A stretch of DNA of 8,229 bases from Bacteroidota bacterium (GTDB taxonomy: Bacteria; Bacteroidota; Bacteroidia; Bacteroidales; VadinHA17), in NCBI GenBank assembly GCA_030593185.1, contig JAUVHQ010000082.1:1-8229 (forward strand). The letters are read 5' to 3'. The notes under the pieces are model-generated. The model had not been told where the DNA came from, did no database searches, and worked only from the letters and a program-made list of their open reading frames with translations. Within the stretch, counting starts at the first letter, position 1. Each line of letters starts with the position of its first letter. Shown here in pieces: positions 1 to 6,669 of this stretch. A program made the position numbers and the translations under genes.

Positions 1-1
1 T

Positions 2-145
2 ATTGATTTTGCTGCATTATATGGCAATAACGTTACAGGTTTTGGTACTCATGTTTGGGCTGTTTATGGAAAACGCAAAGGTTGGAGACCTGGAGACAGT
101 TCTTTTATTGGAAGTACCACTGCAAGGCATGGAAAAATTGAATAA
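2..145 (+). CDS. C-terminal end of an unrecognised protein (5' partial)
   Basis: An open frame enters from the left edge in frame 2 and ends at two consecutive TAA codons (143-148). It encodes about 47 residues rich in Gly, Trp and Thr, including a GTHVWAVYGKRKGW stretch and a GDSSFIGSTT stretch, with a basic end. The composition is protein-like. The alternative frame over the same bases gives an unlikely run of Leu and Met, so I prefer this frame. I do not recognise the family. Its stop lies 17 bases inside the next frame if that gene starts at 129, which suggests one transcription unit. The start is outside the window. Confidence 0.5.
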   Translation: MDFAALYGNNVTGFGTHVWAVYGKRKGWRPGDSSFIGSTTARHGKIE

Positions 146-530
146 TAAACCAACAACCATGGAACTCAAAAAAGTAGAACCAACAATCCGAAACAAAAAG
201 GGTGAAATCATAGGTTTCAATCTTGCCGCTGATGCAGCCAACCATGATTGGATACGGGCAGCCCGGTTAAAAAAGGAAGGTCGAGAGGATGAACTCCGGG
301 AAATGGAGAGTACTGAAATGTATATTATGCTACCACCAAAATGTTTTAATAGAAAGTGCAAACACTATATAGGTGTGATACAGCCCGATGGTACCGAAAT
401 GACTGAACGAAACGCTTGTGAAGCTTATCCAGATGGCATACCGGGTGATATTGCTTATGGAAATGATAAACATCTTACTGTTCGTGAGGATCAGGATAAC
501 GAAATTGTATTTGAAAAAGAAAAACCATGA
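129..530 (+). CDS. Small cysteine-containing phage-type protein, function unknown
   Basis: This frame encodes 133 residues from the ATG at 129; an alternative ATG at 159 would give 123. The open frame extends further left, but those bases are better explained by the upstream partial gene, so the start is placed here. The N-terminal half is charged (Lys, Glu, Arg), with a helical-looking stretch at about residues 37-63. The C-terminal half carries C72-x4-C77-x-H79, then C97 followed by EAYPDGIP and a GNDKH segment ending at H115. From memory, Cys/His spacing followed by a 'C-x-A-[FY]-P-x-G-I-P' block recurs in small phage and prophage proteins. The arrangement suggests metal binding, which is inference. 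Its stop overlaps the recombinase start in an ATGA (527-530), implying coupled translation and a functional link. No transmembrane segment or signal peptide is seen from residue 129 onward. Confidence 0.65.
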   Translation: MEKLNNKPTTMELKKVEPTIRNKKGEIIGFNLAADAANHDWIRAARLKKEGREDELREMESTEMYIMLPPKCFNRKCKHYIGVIQPDGTEMTERNACEAYPDGIPGDIAYGNDKHLTVREDQDNEIVFEKEKP

Positions 531-865
531 AAAAGCTACGCTTCGCACCGATCATCCGGGTCAGTACTGAAAAGCAAAAAGACAAAGGAGAAAGCCTCAA
601 CGTTCAGACCAAGCAAATTAAACAGTATGTTAAATCACTGAACGGAGTTGTACCGGAACATTGTTGGCAGTATTCAGGACAGGAACACGCCACTCCGGAT
701 CAGGAACGTTACAAGTTGGATAAACTACTAGAGGACTCAGCAAAGGGTTTATTTGATGCAGTAATTGTAGTGGATGCAAGTCGTTGGAGCCGTGACAACC
801 TCAAAAGCAAGGCCGGGTTGGAAACGTTACGCACCCACGACATTAAGTTTTTTACTCCCCTATAA
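527..865 (+). pseudogene. Serine recombinase, N-terminal catalytic fragment, truncated
   Basis: This reads as the N-terminus of a resolvase/invertase-fold serine recombinase. RVSTEKQ (residues 11-17) holds the probable catalytic Ser13. GESLNVQ follows at 21-27, resembling the GxSLxxQ block common in large serine recombinases. DASRWSRD (83-90) holds the conserved Arg86 and Arg89 of the active site. The family normally continues for several hundred residues, with the rest of the catalytic domain, a long linking helix and DNA-binding domains. Here the similarity stops after ...IKFF (about residue 109). The last three codons and the stop at 863 are simply the opposite strand of the yjbQ 3' end. 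The fragment lacks all DNA-binding parts and should be inactive as a recombinase. Translation would be coupled to the upstream gene through the ATGA overlap. The truncation could be biological (deletion, decay) or an assembly join. Confidence 0.85.
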
Positions 866-1268
866 TCTTCACAAGCACCCTTTTTCTACGTTTACCATCA
901 AATTCACCATAAAATATCTGTTCCCACGGACCAAAATCCAGTTTTCCATCTGTAACAGCAACTACAACTTCCCTGCCCATAACTGTCCTTTTCAGATGAG
1001 CATCGGCATTGTCTTCAAAACTGTTATGTTTATATTGCGAATATGGTTTTTCGGGTGCAAGTTTTTCAAGCCACACTTCATAATCATGATGCAATCCTGA
1101 TTCATCATCATTGATAAATACACTTGCAGTAATATGCATGGCATTGCATAATATCAGACCTTCTTTTACCCCGCTTTCAATCAGAGCAGCCTGAATATCA
1201 GGTGTAATGTTGATTAATTCTCTTCTTTTTGTTGTTTCAAACCAAAGCTCTTTACGATATGATTTCAT
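852..1268 (-). CDS. yjbQ: YjbQ / UPF0047 family protein
   Basis: This is a full-length (138 aa) member of the YjbQ/UPF0047 family. Visible family blocks are [10 protein letters not shown] (45-54), DNADAHLK (86-93) and [18 protein letters not shown] (108-125), followed by a basic RRKRVLVKI end typical of the family. E. coli YjbQ has been described as having a weak, secondary thiamine-phosphate synthase activity; the physiological role is unsettled. The protein should be cytosolic, since no signal peptide or membrane segment is seen. It is the last gene of the minus-strand cluster, starting 21 bases after the mutase stop, so it is probably co-transcribed with it. A role in sugar-nucleotide synthesis is not evident. 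Its stop codon sits exactly at the junction with the truncated recombinase, and no terminator of its own is visible. The coding sequence itself looks undamaged. Confidence 0.92.
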   Translation of the reverse strand: MKSYRKELWFETTKRRELINITPDIQAALIESGVKEGLILCNAMHITASVFINDDESGLHHDYEVWLEKLAPEKPYSQYKHNSFEDNADAHLKRTVMGREVVVAVTDGKLDFGPWEQIFYGEFDGKRRKRVLVKIIGE

Positions 1269-1289
1269 TTCAGAAATATTTTTTTGGTA

Positions 1290-3035
1290 TTAGTTAATAT
1301 TCAGTGATTTAATAATTGCTTCAATTTTCATTTCAAGCTCCTGCTCCATAGTTTCAAAATTGCTCTTTTTGTCCAGTTTATCCCGCACCCCGAAATAGAA
1401 TTTAATTTTCGGTTCTGTGCCAGATGGACGGATTGATATTTTCGAGCCATCTTTAAGAATAAACTGCAGGACATCTGATTGAGGCAGGTCAATAGATGAT
1501 TCTTCCTTTGTTACAATATTTTTCTTAATACTTTTCTGATAGTCATAAATCTCAATTACCTGTGAATTATTTATATAGGAGGGAGGATTGTTACGAAACT
1601 TTTTCATCATATTCTGAATTTCTTCTGCTCCCGCCTTCCCTTTCCTTACAATATTATAAAGCCGTTCTTTAAAAAACCCGAATTCAAGATAAATATCAAT
1701 AAGCAGATCATTTAGTGTTTTCTCCTGGTCTTTAGCCCATGCAGCGGTTTCAGCCAGCAATGCGCATGAAATTACTGCATCTTTATCCCTGACAAATTCA
1801 CCGGCAAGGAAACCATAGCTTTCTTCTCCGCCTCCGATAAATATTTTTTTATTTTCATTCTTTTTGATGATATCTGCAATATATTTAAATCCGGTAAGCA
1901 CATTAAAACACTCTACATTATATTTTTCGGCAATACAGTCTAGAAGATCAGATGTAACAATGGTTTTAACAATATATTCCTTACCCTGAAGTTTGCCGTT
2001 TTCTGCCCATTTGTTAAGCAGGTAATAGATAAGGAGTGTTACGGTTTGATTGCCGTTAATCAATTTAAACCGGTTATTATTGTCTTTGATCGCAGCTCCC
2101 ATCCGATCGGCATCAGGGTCGGTTGCCATAACAAGGTCGGCATCTGTTTCCCAGGCTTTGTTAAGAGACATTTCCATAGCAGCAGTTTCTTCGGGATTGG
2201 GTGATTTAACAGTTGGGAAATCCCCATCAATTACATCCTGTTCAGGAACATTGTAAATATTCCTGAAACCAAATTCTCTCAGTGCCATGGGCACAAGTTT
2301 AACACCCGCACCATGGATTGGCGTATAAACTATTTTTAAATCATTATTCCGTTCGATAACCTCATGTGACAAAGACAGGCTTTTTATTCTTTCAAGATAT
2401 ATATTATCAATTTTTTCCCCGATGATTTCAATATCCTCTTGTTTCCCATCGAACAAAACTTCATTAATAGAGGAAATACTCTTTACTTCATCAATAATAT
2501 TCTTATCATGAGGCTGGATTATTTGTCCACCATCTTCCCAATATACCTTGTAACCGTTATATTCTTTAGGGTTATGGGAAGCCGTGATAACTACACCGCT
2601 CTGACATTCAAAATGCCTGATTGCAAATGATAATTCAGGAGTAGGTCTCAGGTCATCAAACAGGTAAACCTTAAAACCATTTGCAGCAAATATCCTTGAA
2701 GTTGTTTCAGCAAACAGACGGCTGTTGTTCCTGTTATCGTATGCAACAGCTACCTTAATTTTCTCTTTATTAGCAAATACTTTCTTAATGTGGTTACTTA
2801 ATCCCTGGGTTGTCATCCCTACAGTATAGACATTCATTCGATTTGTCCCGGCACCCATGATTCCTCTTAGTCCGCCTGTGCCAAATTCAAGGTCTTTATA
2901 GAATGATTCAATAAGCTCAGATTCATTATTATCCAGCATATCTTTCACGCTGGCTTTAGTTTCGGAATCATAATTACTCTCAAGCCATTTTTTGGCTTTT
3001 TCTCTGACTTCTTTTAATATTTTACAATCTGTCAT
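1290..3035 (-). CDS. Phosphohexomutase (phosphoglucomutase/phosphomannomutase family)
   Basis: This 581-residue alpha-D-phosphohexomutase is of the long PGM2/PgcA-like type, and all four signature regions are present. GTGGLRG (52-58) is near the N-terminus. TASHNP (151-156) carries the phosphorylated Ser153. DPDADR (306-311) is the Mg2+ loop. GGGEESYG (401-408) is the sugar-specificity loop, and RPSGTEPK (536-543) binds phosphate. The enzyme interconverts hexose 6-phosphate and 1-phosphate in the cytosol. Between rfbD and yjbQ, its likely job is to make glucose 1-phosphate for RfbA and for UDP-glucose synthesis. Mannose 6-phosphate or glucosamine 6-phosphate as substrate cannot be excluded from sequence alone, so no gene symbol is given. 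It starts only 5 bases after the rfbD stop, a clear operon arrangement. No Shine-Dalgarno is seen. The length and motifs indicate an intact enzyme. Confidence 0.93.
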   Translation of the reverse strand: MTDCKILKEVREKAKKWLESNYDSETKASVKDMLDNNESELIESFYKDLEFGTGGLRGIMGAGTNRMNVYTVGMTTQGLSNHIKKVFANKEKIKVAVAYDNRNNSRLFAETTSRIFAANGFKVYLFDDLRPTPELSFAIRHFECQSGVVITASHNPKEYNGYKVYWEDGGQIIQPHDKNIIDEVKSISSINEVLFDGKQEDIEIIGEKIDNIYLERIKSLSLSHEVIERNNDLKIVYTPIHGAGVKLVPMALREFGFRNIYNVPEQDVIDGDFPTVKSPNPEETAAMEMSLNKAWETDADLVMATDPDADRMGAAIKDNNNRFKLINGNQTVTLLIYYLLNKWAENGKLQGKEYIVKTIVTSDLLDCIAEKYNVECFNVLTGFKYIADIIKKNENKKIFIGGGEESYGFLAGEFVRDKDAVISCALLAETAAWAKDQEKTLNDLLIDIYLEFGFFKERLYNIVRKGKAGAEEIQNMMKKFRNNPPSYINNSQVIEIYDYQKSIKKNIVTKEESSIDLPQSDVLQFILKDGSKISIRPSGTEPKIKFYFGVRDKLDKKSNFETMEQELEMKIEAIIKSLNIN

Positions 3036-3040
3036 TGCGG

Positions 3041-3916
3041 TTAGGATTTAATAATTTTTTTGATGCATTTATCAAGACTCTCTTCCCAGTAGGGAATCTC
3101 AATTTTGAAAGTACCACGGATCTTACTTTTGTTAAGTACACTATAAAAAGGACGACTGGCTGGTAAAATATAATCCTTGGTTTCTATAGGGAGTACTTTA
3201 CATTGAAGTTCTGCAAATTTCATTATGGATACTGCAAAATCATACCAGCTGCAGACACCCTCGTTGGTGTAGTTATATATCCCGGGTTTAAAACCTTTTT
3301 TGTTTTTATTTGCGTGGTTAATGATGTTTATTATGGCTTTAGCCAGATCATAAGCATAGGTGGGTGATCCAATCTGATCGAAGATAACATTTACTGATTC
3401 TCTTTCGGCACCAAGTCGTAACATGGTTTTAACAAAGTTTTTCCCATGGGATGAGTAAAGCCAGGCTGTTCTGATAATTAAAGTATTATCATATTTCAGA
3501 GCTTCGTTCTCTCCCTTTAGTTTGGATATTCCGTAGGCTGAGTTAGCGTTTGGAGTATCAGTTTCCTTGTATGGTTGAAAAGTTTTGCCATTGAAAACAT
3601 AATCGGTGGAAATATGAATGAATTTTGCGCTGTTTTCTTTACAGGTTTCTGTTAATAGTCCAACAGCTTTCGTGTTTATTAATTCAGCTTTTTCTTTTTC
3701 TTCTTCAGCTTTATCTACAGCATTGTATGCGGCGCAATTAATCAGAAGATCGATAGGATTCTTTTTAACAAAGTCATTTAATGCTTTTTTATCAGTGATA
3801 TCCAGTGTGTCGATATCGGTCCAGATGAAATGGTATGGCAAACCCTGATCGGCTAACTCTTTAAGTTCACTTCCAAGTTGTCCGTACGATCCGGTTACCA
3901 GAATATTATTAATCAT
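3041..3916 (-). CDS. rfbD: dTDP-4-dehydrorhamnose reductase
   Basis: This 291-residue short-chain dehydrogenase/reductase catalyses the final step of dTDP-L-rhamnose synthesis, the NAD(P)H-dependent reduction of dTDP-4-dehydro-L-rhamnose. The N-terminal nucleotide-binding loop is GSYGQLG (9-15). STDYVFNG (103-110) holds the conserved Ser/Thr region, and Tyr128-x3-Lys132 in YGISK is the catalytic pair. The 'GSPTYAYDLA' segment near 183-192 is typical of RfbD and separates it from RfbB-like dehydratases. Its length matches the usual 280-300 residues. It lies downstream of rfbC (88-base spacer) and almost touches the mutase gene that follows. The start ATG is the first in frame and immediately precedes the Rossmann beta strand. 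It is cytosolic with no anomalies. Confidence 0.95.
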   Translation of the reverse strand: MINNILVTGSYGQLGSELKELADQGLPYHFIWTDIDTLDITDKKALNDFVKKNPIDLLINCAAYNAVDKAEEEKEKAELINTKAVGLLTETCKENSAKFIHISTDYVFNGKTFQPYKETDTPNANSAYGISKLKGENEALKYDNTLIIRTAWLYSSHGKNFVKTMLRLGAERESVNVIFDQIGSPTYAYDLAKAIINIINHANKNKKGFKPGIYNYTNEGVCSWYDFAVSIMKFAELQCKVLPIETKDYILPASRPFYSVLNKSKIRGTFKIEIPYWEESLDKCIKKIIKS

Positions 3917-4004
3917 AAGTGGTGTTGTTTAGAGTCTGTTAAAAACTTAAAACTAATGTAAAATAAAATCGAAAGAAGTTAAAAAGTCAGAAGGTTTATA
4001 AAGT

Positions 4005-4559
4005 TTAAAAGTAAAAATTCATTTCAGCTTCTTTCAAAAAGGGATTATTTTTATCCTTGGTAGAAATGATCATCTTTTCAGGTTCAATATTCCAGTCTAT
4101 ACTTAATTCCTGATCATTATATTTTATTCCTCTTTCTGATTCGGGATGATAAAGTTTATCACATTTATAAAAGACCACAGCTATTTTGCTTAAAACAGAG
4201 AATCCATGGGCGAAGCCTGGCGGGACCAGCATTTGTTTTCTGTTTTCAGCGCTAAGTCTGTGACTGTACCATTTTCCGAATGTTGGAGATTTTTTTCGAA
4301 TATCCACTGCAACATCCAATATCTCACCTTCCAGTACCCTAACCAGTTTTGTCTGTGAATACGGTGCCAACTGGTAATGTAGTCCGCGTATTACTCCAAA
4401 AGAAGATTTTGACTGGTTATCCTGTACAAATTGTATTTGTATGCCTTGTTCTGCCAGGTTTTTCTCATTATAGCTTTCAAAAAAATAGCCTCTGTCATCT
4501 TCAAATACTTTAGGTTTGAGAATCAACAGATCAGGTATTTCGGTTTTAATTATTTTCAT
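4005..4559 (-). CDS. rfbC: dTDP-4-dehydrorhamnose 3,5-epimerase
   Basis: This 184-residue cupin-fold epimerase converts dTDP-4-dehydro-6-deoxy-D-glucose to dTDP-4-dehydro-L-rhamnose. Evidence includes DDRGYFFESYNE (21-32), RGLHYQ (58-63) with the catalytic base His61, VPPGFAHGF (112-120), Tyr131 in the YKCDKLYHPESERG block as the likely general acid, and LSIDW (152-156). The open frame extends 17 codons further to 4610, but I place the start at 4559. Family members begin with MKIIKTEIPD-like sequence, and the extra codons (MLSAVEAK...) derive from a dispersed intergenic repeat. The upstream context is AT-rich with no Shine-Dalgarno, as in other genes here. It is separated from rfbA by about 200 bases, so a separate promoter is possible, but I could not find a convincing one. 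Confidence 0.95.
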   Translation of the reverse strand: MKIIKTEIPDLLILKPKVFEDDRGYFFESYNEKNLAEQGIQIQFVQDNQSKSSFGVIRGLHYQLAPYSQTKLVRVLEGEILDVAVDIRKKSPTFGKWYSHRLSAENRKQMLVPPGFAHGFSVLSKIAVVFYKCDKLYHPESERGIKYNDQELSIDWNIEPEKMIISTKDKNNPFLKEAEMNFYF

Positions 4560-4585
4560 ATTAAATTTTTTGTAACTATTCAGTG

Positions 4586-4609
4586 TCTTCGCTTCGACTG
4601 CGCTCAGCA
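4586..4609. repeat. Dispersed intergenic repeat motif (CTTCGACTGCGCTCAGC type)
   Basis: The 24 bases contain CTTCGACTGCGCTCAGC, a motif that, from memory, recurs between genes in many Bacteroidota genomes. Read on the - strand it gives an in-frame ATG-CTG-AGC-GCA-GTC-GAA that extends the rfbC frame artificially. Only one copy is in this window, so the repeat nature rests on recall, not on copies seen here. Confidence 0.5.
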
Positions 4610-4732
4610 TAAAAAGTTTGGAATGCTTAAATGCTAAAATAAATAAATGATTAAATTGGAAGACTGTCGATTGTGGACTGCCTATTGAATCCAGTTACCA
4701 TTGTGTTTTAATTGTTTGTTATTTACTTTATT

Positions 4733-4747
4733 GCCGACTGCCGACTG
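4733..4747. repeat. Short tandem repeat, two CCGACTG units
   Basis: Two perfect 7-base CCGACTG units stand side by side (4734-4747), preceded by G. Degenerate relatives (GACTGTCG at 4662-4669, GGACTGCC at 4675-4682) lie about 60 bases away in the same spacer. Such CTGCCGA-type arrays are familiar from Bacteroidota intergenic DNA. No function is apparent. Confidence 0.5.
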
Positions 4748-4762
4748 ATTAGTTATAATTTT

Positions 4763-5644
4763 TTAAAAAGTCCTTATTTTCTCATCAGCCAGTCGGAGGA
4801 GGTATTGCCCATATTGATTCTTTTTAAGAGGTTTTGCCAATTCAGTTAATTGTTTTTTGTCGATATAACCTCTTATAAATGCAATTTCTTCAATACAAGA
4901 GATTTTCAGTCCTTGTCTTTCTTCGAGAGTAGCAATATAATTAGAAGCTTGCAAAAGACTTTTATGGGTTCCCGTATCGAGCCATGCATTTCCACGTCCC
5001 AGCAATTTTACCTGTAACCTGTCTTCTTCAAGATAAAGTATGTTCAGATCGGTAATTTCCAGTTCACCTCTGGCTGATGGTTTCAGATTTTTAGCTTTTT
5101 CAACAACATCATTACTATAGAAATAGAGACCGGTAACAGCATAGTTTGATTTTGGCTGCTTCGGTTTTTCTTCAATGCTAAGGACTTTCCCTGTTTCATC
5201 AAAATCGACTACCCCATAGCGTTCAGGATCAGTAACATAATAACCAAATACTACTGCGCCATCTTTCAGTTTTGCGGTTTCGAGTAACTCTTTTCCGAAT
5301 CCATGACCGTAGAAGATATTATCACCAAGCACAAGACATGCGGTCTCATCACCAATAAATTTCTCACCGATAATAAAGGCTTGTGCCAATCCATCAGGTG
5401 AAGGTTGCACTTCGTATGATATCTCCAATCCCAACTGATTACCATTGCCAAATAGTTTCCTGTAAAGATGAATATCATCAGGAGTGGAAATGATAAGGAT
5501 TTCCCTGATACCTGCCAGCATCAATACCGACAATGGATAATAGATCATCGGTTTATCATATACCGGGATTATCTGTTTCGAGATACTTTGTGTAATGGGA
5601 TAAAGCCTGGTGCCGGATCCTCCGGCAAGAATAAGTCCTTTCAT
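4763..5644 (-). CDS. rfbA: Glucose-1-phosphate thymidylyltransferase
   Basis: This 293-residue nucleotidyltransferase joins dTTP and glucose 1-phosphate to give dTDP-glucose, the first committed step to dTDP-L-rhamnose. Visible motifs are GGSGTRLYP (8-16, nucleotide-binding loop), [18 protein letters not shown] (22-39), GLAQAF (85-90), LGDNIFYG (106-113, metal-binding Asp), EEKP (158-161), GELEITDLN (193-201) and WLDTGTH (221-227). All are characteristic of RfbA/RmlA, and the length is normal for the family. The ATG at 5644 directly precedes the Rossmann-like strand, so the start is secure. It lies 74 bases after the UDP-glucuronate decarboxylase stop and is followed by the repeat-bearing spacer before rfbC. 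In other bacteria this enzyme is feedback-inhibited by dTDP-rhamnose. Confidence 0.96.
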   Translation of the reverse strand: MKGLILAGGSGTRLYPITQSISKQIIPVYDKPMIYYPLSVLMLAGIREILIISTPDDIHLYRKLFGNGNQLGLEISYEVQPSPDGLAQAFIIGEKFIGDETACLVLGDNIFYGHGFGKELLETAKLKDGAVVFGYYVTDPERYGVVDFDETGKVLSIEEKPKQPKSNYAVTGLYFYSNDVVEKAKNLKPSARGELEITDLNILYLEEDRLQVKLLGRGNAWLDTGTHKSLLQASNYIATLEERQGLKISCIEEIAFIRGYIDKKQLTELAKPLKKNQYGQYLLRLADEKIRTF

Positions 5645-5718
5645 TCTGTGGTGTTATTTTAATTTATAGAACTAATCGATGAATATTTTAACAGGGAAAC
5701 CCGGGAAACAGAGTGATG

Positions 5719-6657
5719 TTACAATGAGAGGGTTTTCTTAAAATACTCTATTGTTTTCAAAAGTCCTTCTTCAAGTTTAATTTTGGGTTCCCATTTTAAT
5801 ATTTCTTTAGCTTTTGAGATATCGGGTTTTCTCTGGGTCGGATCATCTGCCGGCAAAGGTTCGAAGGTGATTTTCGATTTTGAGCCGGTAATTTCAATAA
5901 CTTTATCGGCAAGCTCTTTAATAGAGAACTCATCAGGGTTGCCAATATTTATAGGCCATGTAATGGAATCCGGGGTTTCCATCAGCTTGATCACCCCGTT
6001 TACCAGGTCATCAACGTATTGAAAACTCCTGGTTTGTGAACCATCACCATAAATGGTAATATCTTTTCCGTTTAGTGCCTGAACAATGAAGTTAGAAACC
6101 ACTCTTCCGTCGTTGGGGTGCATCCTTGGACCGTATGTATTGAAGATCCTGGCGATTTTTATCCTGACATTATTCTGTTCATTATAGTTAACAAACAGGG
6201 ATTCAGCACATCTTTTCCCTTCATCATAGCATGACCTGGGTCCAATTGGATTTACATTGCCCCAATATGTTTCAGGTTGCGGATGTATTTTAGGATCACC
6301 ATAAACCTCACTGGTGGAAGCCTGTAAAATCTTGGCTTTAATACGTTTTGCCAGTCCCAGGATATTTATTACACCCATCACGGATGTTTTTATGGTTTTA
6401 ATAGCATTATATTGATAATGAATGGGTGAAGCGGGACACGCCATATTATATATTTCATCTACCTCGATGAAAAATGGCATGGTGACATCATGCCGGATAA
6501 GCTCAAAATACGGATTATCAAGAAGGTGAACAATATTTGACTTTGCTCCGGTGAAGTAGTTATCCACAGATATTACTTCATTTCCTTCATTAAGTAACCG
6601 TTCGCACAGATGGGAGCCGATAAAACCGGCTCCTCCTGTTATAAGTATTCGTTTCAT
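5719..6657 (-). CDS. UDP-glucuronate decarboxylase (UDP-xylose synthase)
   Basis: This 312-residue extended SDR enzyme of the UXS family oxidatively decarboxylates UDP-glucuronate to UDP-xylose with bound NAD+. The Rossmann loop is GGAGFIGS (8-15). STSEVYGDP (114-122) gives the catalytic Ser/Thr-Glu region, and Tyr144-x3-Lys148 in CYDEGKR is the catalytic pair. NTYGPRM (173-179), [14 protein letters not shown] (204-217) and [10 protein letters not shown] (271-280) are the blocks that separate UXS from dTDP-glucose dehydratases (RfbB) and UDP-glucose 4-epimerases. The gene follows UDP-glucose dehydrogenase by 12 bases, so its substrate is made by its neighbour. No membrane anchor is seen, so it is a short cytosolic form. 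A UDP-4-keto-pentose by-product is possible but cannot be judged from sequence. Confidence 0.93.
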   Translation of the reverse strand: MKRILITGGAGFIGSHLCERLLNEGNEVISVDNYFTGAKSNIVHLLDNPYFELIRHDVTMPFFIEVDEIYNMACPASPIHYQYNAIKTIKTSVMGVINILGLAKRIKAKILQASTSEVYGDPKIHPQPETYWGNVNPIGPRSCYDEGKRCAESLFVNYNEQNNVRIKIARIFNTYGPRMHPNDGRVVSNFIVQALNGKDITIYGDGSQTRSFQYVDDLVNGVIKLMETPDSITWPINIGNPDEFSIKELADKVIEITGSKSKITFEPLPADDPTQRKPDISKAKEILKWEPKIKLEEGLLKTIEYFKKTLSL

Positions 6658-6669
6658 ATAGCAATAAAA

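Larger units (their letters stand above)
1..853 (+). mobile_element. Edge of a serine-recombinase mobile or prophage-like element (broken)
   Basis: This segment differs from the rest of the window. Its genes lie on the + strand, overlap one another, and end in a serine recombinase fragment, whereas everything to the right is a - strand sugar-nucleotide operon. The recombinase and the phage-type cysteine protein point to an integrated element entering from the left edge. The right boundary is set where recombinase-like sequence stops (codons at 848-853) and the yjbQ stop codon begins (852-854). I could not identify an att core, a terminal inverted repeat or a target duplication. The element type (prophage, integrative element or other) is open, and an assembly join cannot be excluded. 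Confidence 0.55.
4560..4762. other. Non-coding rfbA-rfbC spacer
   Basis: At 203 bases this is the longest gap inside the cluster; the other gaps are 5 to 88 bases. It is AT-rich and holds two repeat-like patches: the CTTCGACTGCGCTCAGC motif near the rfbC end, and tandem CCGACTG units with related GACTGTCG and GGACTGCC pieces near the rfbA end. I found no TAnnTTTG box on the - strand and no strong hairpin followed by T residues. It could host a weak internal promoter or terminator, but the sequence does not show one plainly. Confidence 0.6.

Noticed and set aside
3..128. N-terminal extension of the cysteine protein to the left edge, with a hydrophobic Leu/Met-rich stretch resembling a membrane segment
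   Set aside because: The frame 2 reading of the same bases is more protein-like and ends in a double stop at 143-148, so the hydrophobic stretch is most likely a frame shadow.
774..1100. Plus-strand frame of 108 codons crossing from the recombinase into yjbQ
   Set aside because: It is antisense to the conserved yjbQ coding sequence and out of frame with the recombinase; the product has no family-like features.
5690..5713. GGGAAAC direct repeats around a CCCGGG palindrome between rfbA and the decarboxylase gene, considered as a terminator or regulatory site
   Set aside because: The palindrome is only 6 bases with no loop and no T run follows on the - strand; chance is the simplest explanation.
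5719..6657. Assignment of this SDR gene as rfbB to complete the rhamnose pathway
   Set aside because: Length (312) and the [16 protein letters not shown] and [10 protein letters not shown] blocks fit UDP-glucuronate decarboxylase, and the neighbouring ugd makes its substrate.
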